Shown in pieces: positions 7,012 through 8,978 of a DNA stretch of 8,978 nt (position 1 is the first letter of the stretch; each line of letters opens with the position of its first letter). The notes under the pieces were generated by a model, which saw nothing but the letters and a program-made list of their open reading frames with translations, had not been told where the DNA came from and made no database searches. Made by a program: the position numbers and the translations under genes. The DNA comes from Rhodobiaceae bacterium. Its GTDB lineage: Bacteria > Pseudomonadota > Alphaproteobacteria > Rhizobiales > TMED25. Location of the stretch: assembly GCA_002704755.1 (NCBI GenBank), contig PAHC01000037.1:1-8978 (forward strand). The letters run 5' to 3'.

Positions 7012-7254
7012 TTTATCTATATCAAAAGTAATTTCTGTTGGCATATTAGAATTTTCAACAGTTGATATTCCCAAACTAATTAGATATTCGGCTATTGCTT
7101 GTGGGTTTTTATTTTTGGTTTTTGATATTTTTTGCAATTTATTATGCAAAAATCTATCAATCCACAAGGCTTTTTTGCCATATCTTTCGTTAAGAATAGG
7201 ATCATCAATGCCATCAAATAAGCCATCTTTTCTTATTTTTATATCATTTAACAT
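7006..7254 (-). CDS. Unrecognised small phage protein (82 residues)
   Basis: An 82-residue protein that I do not recognise. It is mixed-charge, with a basic helical centre (YGKKALWIDRFLHNKLQKISKTKNKN, residues 25-50), a second helix (PQAIAEYLISLGIS, 51-64) and an acidic C-terminal strand (PTEITFDIDKL). No signal peptide, membrane segment or cysteine motif is seen. The central part could be a small DNA- or protein-binding helical bundle, but that is a guess. It has a good ribosome site, AGAGGA (complement of 7261-7266), six bases before its ATG. That ATG overlaps the TAA of the DUF3310 gene by one base (TAATG), so the two form an operon. Its end overlaps the integrase end by 6 bases on opposite strands. 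The presence of a real gene is supported by the ribosome site and the coupled start. Confidence 0.6.
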   Translation of the reverse strand: MLNDIKIRKDGLFDGIDDPILNERYGKKALWIDRFLHNKLQKISKTKNKNPQAIAEYLISLGISTVENSNMPTEITFDIDKL

Positions 7255-7490
7255 TACATTTCCTCTATTTCGGAGATAAGTTCATCAAGCCAAAAACGAG
7301 CCTTTTTATAATCCTCCAGATTTTCACCTTTATGTGGACCTCGCCATACATATTTAAGTATATTGCCACGCAAAAATCCTTCGTATTGCTCTCTACCCAA
7401 AGCAGATTTTATTGCGTCTTTACACTCAATAGATCCCTTTGTGTAGTGTGCTGGTTTATCAACCATATTATTCTCTTTTTTAATTCCCAT
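7254..7490 (-). CDS. DUF3310 family phage protein
   Basis: A 78-residue protein matching the DUF3310 pattern: DKPAHYTKGSIECKDAI (11-27) followed by GFLRGNILKYVWRGPHKG (38-55) and NLEDYKKARFWLDELI (57-72). DUF3310 proteins are common in phage early regions and are sometimes labelled SaV-like or nucleotide-kinase-like; their biochemical role is not settled, and no P-loop is visible here. The ATG at 7490 is supported by AGGAGA (complement of 7496-7501) five bases upstream. Met9 (MVDKPAHY) is an alternative start nearer to where other family members begin. It is the first gene of a two-gene leftward operon whose promoter must lie in 7491-7577, facing the rightward early operon. Confidence 0.85.
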   Translation of the reverse strand: MGIKKENNMVDKPAHYTKGSIECKDAIKSALGREQYEGFLRGNILKYVWRGPHKGENLEDYKKARFWLDELISEIEEM

Positions 7491-7508
7491 AATATTCTCC
7501 TAAAATTT

Positions 7509-7532
7509 TACACTTTTACATTGTAAAGTGTA
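7509..7532. repeat. Operator-like inverted repeat
   Basis: Arms TACACTTT (7509-7516) and AAAGTGTA (7525-7532) are perfect 8-base inverted complements around the 8-base spacer TACATTGT. The symmetry continues inwards (TACA/TGTA) if one T is bulged. The right half overlaps the -35 box of the rightward promoter (7521-7526), the usual position for a repressor site. A T-run follows on the + strand, so a weak terminator hairpin is conceivable, but the stem has only two G:C pairs and lies upstream of genes, so an operator fits better. Confidence 0.55.
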
Positions 7533-7548
7533 TTTTTATGTATATACT
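7521..7548 (+). promoter_or_regulatory. Sigma-70-type rightward promoter
   Basis: TTGTAA (7521-7526) and TATACT (7543-7548) are separated by 16 bases, each one mismatch or two from consensus. The expected start of transcription is near 7555, about 20 bases before the ribosome site of the winged-helix gene. It would drive the rightward early operon (winged-helix, DUF2800, unknown, ATPase). In such AT-rich DNA -10-like sequences arise by chance; the spacing and the position in the only real gap raise confidence. Confidence 0.6.
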
Positions 7549-7566
7549 AAACCAAAATAGAACAAA

Positions 7567-7573
7567 AAGGGAG
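7567..7573 (+). promoter_or_regulatory. Ribosome binding site of the winged-helix gene
   Basis: AAGGGAG lies four bases before the ATG at 7578 and fixes that start. It is one of the clearest Shine-Dalgarno sequences in the window, whereas several virion genes here appear to rely on overlapping stop/start codons instead. Confidence 0.75.
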
Positions 7574-7577
7574 TTTT

Positions 7578-7790
7578 ATGCAAGAAGATACAAACAACGA
7601 GAGAAATTTCTTAAATACAAGCCAGTTAGCGAAGCGTTGGAATAAAAGCCCAAGAACTATTGAAAACTGGCGTGGTCGTGGTGAAGGTCCAAACTATTAC
7701 AAAATTGGTGGCAAGGTCTTATATGATCTAGCAGAAATTATTGAATTAGAAAATAAATCTTATATAAGTAATGGCTCATGCTCTTCTTAG
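7578..7790 (+). CDS. Small winged-helix DNA-binding protein (excisionase / HTH_17-like)
   Basis: A 70-residue protein. Residues 11-32 form a helix-turn-helix (FLNTSQLAKRW, then KSPRTIENW) and residues 38-54 form the wing and last strand (GPNYYKIGGKVLYDLAEI). This is the classic layout of the MerR/excisionase-like HTH_17 family, in which the 'P.Y.KIGGKV.Y' segment is the hallmark. Such proteins act as excisionases (recombination directionality factors) or small transcription regulators. Here both are plausible: an integrase lies about 570 bases away across a leftward cassette, and an operator-like palindrome lies just upstream. It is the first gene of the rightward early operon and overlaps the DUF2800 gene by 20 bases. 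It is not a CI-type repressor, as it has no dimerisation or protease domain. Xis or regulator cannot be decided from sequence. Confidence 0.8.
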   Translation: MQEDTNNERNFLNTSQLAKRWNKSPRTIENWRGRGEGPNYYKIGGKVLYDLAEIIELENKSYISNGSCSS

Positions 7791-8517
7791 CCCTTCAGCC
7801 TCTAACATTTGGTTGAAGTGTCCTGGTATGCCAAAGTTGGCACAGGATGTACCCTATCAAGTGTCTGAAGCTGCTGCTAATGGAACATTAGTTCACCAAA
7901 TGGTTGAGGCGCAGTTAAAAGACCGCTTGGATAATATAACGCTGGAAGATTATTACTTAAATAAAGAGGAGAATATAGAAGATTTTATAATCACAATAGA
8001 TCAGAGTATGATTGATTGTGCCAAAGTATATGTTGATTATGTAAGAAAAAGGCAAAAAGAACTAGAGGGAAAATTGTTAATAGAAGAGAGAGTATCAATA
8101 GAAGAGATAAGCCAAAATGTTTGGGGAACGGCTGACGCACTAATTATTGGAAAAAATAGATTAGTTGTATGCGACCTTAAATCTGGCAAATTCCCTGTTG
8201 ATCCAAAAAATAATACACAGTTAATGATTTATGGTTTAGGAGCTTTATCACGTTATGGTAACGAAGATACAACGCTTGAATTAACCATTGTGCAACCAAG
8301 ATCATTTAGCCCTGATGGACCCATTAGAAGTTGGGATATATCCGCAACAGATCTAGTCGATTGGGGTTTCAGTTTTCTTAAAGAGGCTACTGATGCCTGC
8401 GAGAGAGAAGAGCCAGAGCTTGTCTTTGGCGATCATTGTCGCTTTTGTAATGCGAAAGCGAAATGTCCTGTTTATCAGGACTTAAATATAGGAGAAAAAA
8501 ATGTCGGTAAAAACTGA
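7771..8517 (+). CDS. DUF2800 family RecB-like PD-(D/E)XK nuclease
   Basis: A 248-residue protein opening with MAHALLSPSASNIWLKCPG, the characteristic start of DUF2800 proteins, which confirms the ATG at 7771 despite a 20-base overlap and no clear ribosome site. Nuclease elements in order: GTLVHQMVE with His42; WGTAD with Asp122; VVCDLKSGK with Asp135 and Lys137; and NTQLMIYGLGAL with the QxxxY motif (Gln150, Tyr154). This is the RecB/Cas4-type exonuclease layout. Cys17 together with Cys223, Cys226 and Cys232 (CRFCNAKAKC) could bind a [4Fe-4S] cluster, as in AddB and Cas4. The likely role is processing DNA ends for phage recombination, partnered by the ATPase two genes downstream. It seems shorter than many DUF2800 proteins as I remember them, but has all visible motifs. 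The family is firmly recognised; the activity is inferred. Confidence 0.88.
   Translation: MAHALLSPSASNIWLKCPGMPKLAQDVPYQVSEAAANGTLVHQMVEAQLKDRLDNITLEDYYLNKEENIEDFIITIDQSMIDCAKVYVDYVRKRQKELEGKLLIEERVSIEEISQNVWGTADALIIGKNRLVVCDLKSGKFPVDPKNNTQLMIYGLGALSRYGNEDTTLELTIVQPRSFSPDGPIRSWDISATDLVDWGFSFLKEATDACEREEPELVFGDHCRFCNAKAKCPVYQDLNIGEKNVGKN
8490..8494 (+). promoter_or_regulatory. Ribosome binding site of the 95-residue gene
   Basis: AGGAG lies inside the 3' end of the DUF2800 gene, six bases before the ATG at 8501. It supports translation of the downstream overlapping gene from that start. Confidence 0.75.
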
Positions 8518-8788
8518 TGCAAAAGAAAAACTCTTTACTTTAACCTCACAATCTGGTGAAAGTAGAGATGTTTTTGACGAAGATTTAGATGATTCAACTC
8601 GTCCTTTAGCGACAGAGTTGAGTGCAGCTTTAGAGATTAAAAATGCTAGAGCGAACAAACATAATGAGGCAATACTTGAGGTAAGAACAAATCAAATCTT
8701 AGATGCCTACATTTCAAACCAAGCCAACAAACTAGAACAGGCGCTACCAAAAAAAACTGTAGTTAAATCTAGTAAGGATGAAAAATGA
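8501..8788 (+). CDS. Unrecognised small protein in the recombination module
   Basis: A 95-residue soluble protein, mostly helical and charged. It has an acidic patch at 23-31 (DVFDEDLDD), a long helix about 36-82 (ATELSAALEIKNARANKHNE onwards) and a Lys/Ser-rich tail (KKTVVKSSKDEK). No catalytic motif, cysteine cluster, signal peptide or membrane segment is visible. A strong AGGAG fixes the start, which overlaps the DUF2800 gene by 17 bases, and its TGA shares ATGA with the ATPase gene. Its place between a DUF2800 nuclease and an AAA_24 ATPase suggests an accessory role in the same recombination or replication process, but no function can be assigned. Confidence 0.8.
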   Translation: MSVKTDAKEKLFTLTSQSGESRDVFDEDLDDSTRPLATELSAALEIKNARANKHNEAILEVRTNQILDAYISNQANKLEQALPKKTVVKSSKDEK

Positions 8789-8978
8789 GCTTAGAACTTA
8801 TTAAGAAAAAAGCCAAAGTCAAGCCGCCAAGAATTGTAATTTATGGTGGAGCTGGAGTTGGTAAAACTTCTTTCGGAGCTACTACCAATAAACCTATTTT
8901 TATTTTGACTGAAGATGGTTTAGGTAAAGTAGAGGCAGATCATTTTCCTGTTGCAAAATCTTATACTGATTTCATGTC
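8785..8978 (+). CDS. AAA_24 / Sak4-type RecA-like ATPase (5' part only)
   Basis: The first 64 codons of a gene that runs off the window. After a basic leader (MSLELIKKKAKVKPP) comes the strand RIVIYGGAGVGKTSFG with Walker A GGAGVGKT at 21-28 (Lys27, Thr28), then NKPIFILTEDGLGKVEADHF (35-54). The combination 'P.R..IYG..GVGKT.F....P.FI.TEDGL' is typical of the phage AAA_24 family, which includes Sak4-type single-strand annealing recombinases. The Walker B and later motifs are outside the window. AAGGA six bases upstream supports the ATG at 8785, which overlaps the preceding TGA (ATGA). Beside a DUF2800 nuclease, it most likely forms the ATP-dependent half of a phage recombination system. The assignment to AAA_24 is strong; Sak4 identity is probable only. 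Confidence 0.85.
   Translation, partial: MSLELIKKKAKVKPPRIVIYGGAGVGKTSFGATTNKPIFILTEDGLGKVEADHFPVAKSYTDFM

Larger units (their letters stand above)
7491..7577. promoter_or_regulatory. Divergent control region between leftward and rightward early genes
   Basis: This is the only substantial non-coding interval in the window (87 bp), between the 5' ends of the DUF3310 gene (left) and the winged-helix gene (right). It holds ribosome sites for both, one clear rightward promoter and an inverted repeat placed like an operator. A leftward promoter is expected from the gene order, but I see only a weak -10-like TACAAT inside the inverted repeat and no good matching -35. The density of signals suggests co-regulation of the two operons, possibly by the small winged-helix protein next door. 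Confidence 0.7.

Noticed and set aside
7332..7526. 64-codon + strand open frame across the DUF3310 gene
   Set aside because: It is antisense to a recognised family member, lacks a ribosome site, and runs through the divergent control region.
7509..7536. Inverted repeat plus T-run as an intrinsic terminator
   Set aside because: The stem is AT-rich with only two G:C pairs and sits between divergent gene starts, where a terminator has no role; an operator is more likely.

Overview
The window reads as part of the genome, or integrated prophage, of a tailed and probably short-tailed phage of a low-GC bacterium. The DNA is AT-rich by eye (roughly one third GC). The structural proteins resemble families I associate with marine podovirus-type phages of alphaproteobacterial bacterioplankton such as SAR11-like hosts; host and phage group are inferences from composition and protein style. 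An integrase suggests a temperate life cycle. Genes abut or overlap almost throughout. The only non-coding gap longer than 25 bp is the 87 bp divergent promoter region at 7491-7577, and no gene-free stretch reaches 300 bases.

Region 1 (1-5742, + strand) is the end of a virion-structure operon. After the last codons of an upstream gene come a putative tail nozzle/hub protein (40-1554), a small beta-rich virion-type protein (1554-1919), a GNAT-like small protein (1903-2307), and three large proteins that look like internal or DNA-ejection proteins (2304-3146, 3169-4245, 4255-5742). Most junctions are TAATG, ATGA or short overlaps, so translational coupling is likely. One junction contains a nine-codon minicistron (3143-3172) that shares ATGA with the gene on each side.

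Region 2 (5739-7011, + strand) continues the same transcription direction with a small PD-(D/E)XK nuclease-like gene and a complete tyrosine recombinase (integrase). The first 100 bases of the nuclease gene are about 52% GC, clearly unlike their surroundings.

Region 3 (7006-7490, - strand) is a two-gene leftward cassette: a DUF3310 protein and an unrecognised 82-residue protein. It converges on the integrase and overlaps its end by 6 bp.

Region 4 (7491-8978, + strand) starts at a divergent control region holding an 8+8 bp inverted repeat that overlaps the -35 box of a good rightward promoter. That promoter drives a small winged-helix protein, a DUF2800 RecB-like nuclease with a possible iron-sulphur cysteine set, an unknown 95-residue protein, and the start of an AAA_24/Sak4-type ATPase that runs off the window. 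This looks like an early recombination/replication module.

The window therefore spans the junction between late (virion) and early (integration, regulation, recombination) functions. I see no terminase, portal, capsid, lysis or CI-type repressor gene, no tRNA, CRISPR or insertion sequence, and no recognisable attachment site. I did not find a clearly new system. The best leads are the atypical GC block in the nuclease gene, the operator-like palindrome, the minicistron relay, and the placement of the integrase at the end of the virion operon facing a convergent cassette.
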